From an uncultured Nitrososphaerales archaeon (GTDB taxonomy: Archaea; Thermoproteota; Nitrososphaeria; Nitrososphaerales; JAAOZN01), in assembly GCA_938029515.1 (NCBI GenBank), contig CALJAQ010000178.1, positions 1 through 5,421 of the forward strand: a stretch of 5,421 nucleotides of DNA. Direction: 5' to 3'. Shown one piece after another: positions 4,417-5,421 of the stretch. Every line of letters starts with the position of its first letter. The stretch's first letter is position 1. The notes below the pieces were generated by a model, which saw only the letters and a list, made by a program, of their open reading frames with translations, made no database searches and had not been told where the DNA came from. The translations under genes were made by a program, and so were the position numbers.

Positions 4417-5421
4417 ACGCTTCTCGCCACCTTAAATCCGTCAAGCAGAAGCTTGAGCCAGCTGATATTCTTCTTAGATCGTTTTAGGGCTTCTAGGAGA
4501 GTAGGCACCTCGTAGTCAAAGCAAAATAATTCTCTAGCGAAGTTGGAGAGCATCTTTGGGTATTCGGAAAAAAATCTTTTATCGTTTAATATTTTACGAA
4601 GACCCTTAAATTTAAGCACCTGCCTCAAGATGAAACTTTCCTTAAGTAGATGCTCATACCACTCTAAACCCTTTTTAGAAAAGTCTCCTTGGATGTGGGC
4701 TTTTTCAAAGGCTTGCGCTGCTAGATAACCAGAGTAGGCTGCGAAGTCAACACCCCTATACGTGTAACCTAGGTTCAGAAGGTAACCCGCAGCATCCCCA
4801 GCGACCAAGAGTCCGTCAGAATAGGGGTGATTCAGCATAACACTTCTTGCTTCTGGTATAAGATGGGCAGAATATTCAACGACGCTACTGTCCTTTAGAT
4901 ATCTGGATAAGAGGGGGTGAAGCCTTAGTTCCTCTAAGAGCCTGGACACATGCTCATTTAACGCCTCTGCTGAATTGAGCATCAAAACCAAACCCAAGCT
5001 TATTGCTGCGCTGTTAGTGTAGAGGAAAGCTCCTCCTGGAACTCCTTCTGTTACATCACCTAACATTATCCAAGAGAGACCTTCCTTTTCACCCAGTCCG
5101 AACCTACCTTCTATATCTGCTGAACTGATCTTTAATGTCTCTTTTACCCCCAGGGCGACTTGGTCTGCTTTCAGCTCTTTTACGAAGCCAGCCCGCTCAA
5201 GAAGTAACCTGTTTACCCCTTCGCAGTCTATAACAGCATCAGCTTCAACCACCTCATCACCAACCTTAACACCCTTAACAAAGCCATCTTTTACTACAAG
5301 ACTGTCAACTGTGATCTCAGTAACTACGGTTGAACCAGCTTCTTCGGCTTGCTTCGCCATCCAAGAAGCCAGCTCGGTAAGGTAGCAGATGAAGCTCATC
5401 CCATCTCTGCCTTCAAAATCT
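4413..5421 (-). CDS. fixC: ETF:quinone oxidoreductase-like flavoprotein FixC (5' end cut off)
   Basis: This is the FAD-containing FixC subunit, which takes the high-potential electron from FixAB and reduces quinone at the membrane. The frame is open to the right edge; at least 335 residues are visible. The ATG at 5399 is internal: in-frame codons upstream read DFEGRDG. The N-terminal Rossmann GxGxxG motif, about 100 residues, lies outside the window, since FixC is usually about 430 residues. Counting from the Met at 5399, visible motifs are AVIDCEGVNRLL (55-66), the FAD-contacting GDAAG (201-205), and NLGYTYRGVDFAAYSGYLAA (209-228), which follows the FixC pattern N-x-G-Y-T-x-RG-x-D-x-A-x-x-SG. 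FixC lacks the C-terminal Fe-S domain of mitochondrial ETF-QO; here that role falls to the separate fixX, which overlaps by 4 bases. Confidence 0.93.
   Translation of the reverse strand, partial: DFEGRDGMSFICYLTELASWMAKQAEEAGSTVVTEITVDSLVVKDGFVKGVKVGDEVVEADAVIDCEGVNRLLLERAGFVKELKADQVALGVKETLKISSADIEGRFGLGEKEGLSWIMLGDVTEGVPGGAFLYTNSAAISLGLVLMLNSAEALNEHVSRLLEELRLHPLLSRYLKDSSVVEYSAHLIPEARSVMLNHPYSDGLLVAGDAAGYLLNLGYTYRGVDFAAYSGYLAAQAFEKAHIQGDFSKKGLEWYEHLLKESFILRQVLKFKGLRKILNDKRFFSEYPKMLSNFARELFCFDYEVPTLLEALKRSKKNISWLKLLLDGFKVARSV

Noticed and set aside
4543..4728. Plus-strand frame of 61 codons
   Set aside because: It is antisense to fixC and carries no independent support.
1..5421. CRISPR array, defence or toxin-antitoxin system
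   Set aside because: No regularly spaced repeats and no defence-type proteins are visible on either strand.

Overview
The window looks like a piece of an archaeal chromosome, most likely from the Thermoproteota (TACK) side and plausibly a thermophile. The evidence is a tRNA-Ser gene interrupted by three short introns with bulge-helix-bulge-type junctions, TATA-type promoters, TTG and ATG starts with GGTGG-type ribosome binding sites, and an archaeal-style FixABCX (EtfABCX) cluster. The exact lineage cannot be fixed from the sequence.

Layout: (1) Positions 1-984 hold no intact gene. They contain three decayed plus-strand coding remnants: the C-terminal tail of an IS5-like transposase (2-167), a winged-helix regulator with a C-terminal four-cysteine motif broken by two one-base frameshifts (173-575), and the catalytic C-terminal half of a second IS5-like transposase with several frameshifts and a stop (576-958). 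(2) At 1071-1212, minus strand, is a tRNA-Ser(UGA) gene with three inferred introns (D-loop, 29/30 and 37/38); the anticodon sits on an 8-nt exon. (3) At 1239-1847, minus strand, is a membrane protein resembling an ECF transporter S component of the riboflavin (RibU) type. It has a TATA box at leaderless distance and a perfect 9-bp inverted repeat next to it. (4) At 1954-2133, plus strand, there may be a small zinc-finger-like ORF, convergent with tRNA-His(GUG) at 2136-2213 (minus strand, with G-1 and CCA encoded). (5) From 2265 to the right edge, minus strand, lies a tight operon transcribed in the order fixC (cut by the window edge), fixX, fixA, fixB.

How it works together: FixA/FixB form an electron-transfer flavoprotein, FixX is a two-cluster ferredoxin and FixC is an ETF:quinone oxidoreductase-type flavoprotein. 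Characterised FixABCX complexes couple NADH oxidation to quinone reduction and ferredoxin reduction by flavin-based electron bifurcation. A flavin-type uptake gene lying just past the flavin-rich complex is suggestive, but it is a separate unit beyond a tRNA gene. I found no defence system, CRISPR array or biosynthetic cluster. The most unusual item is the three-intron tRNA-Ser gene.
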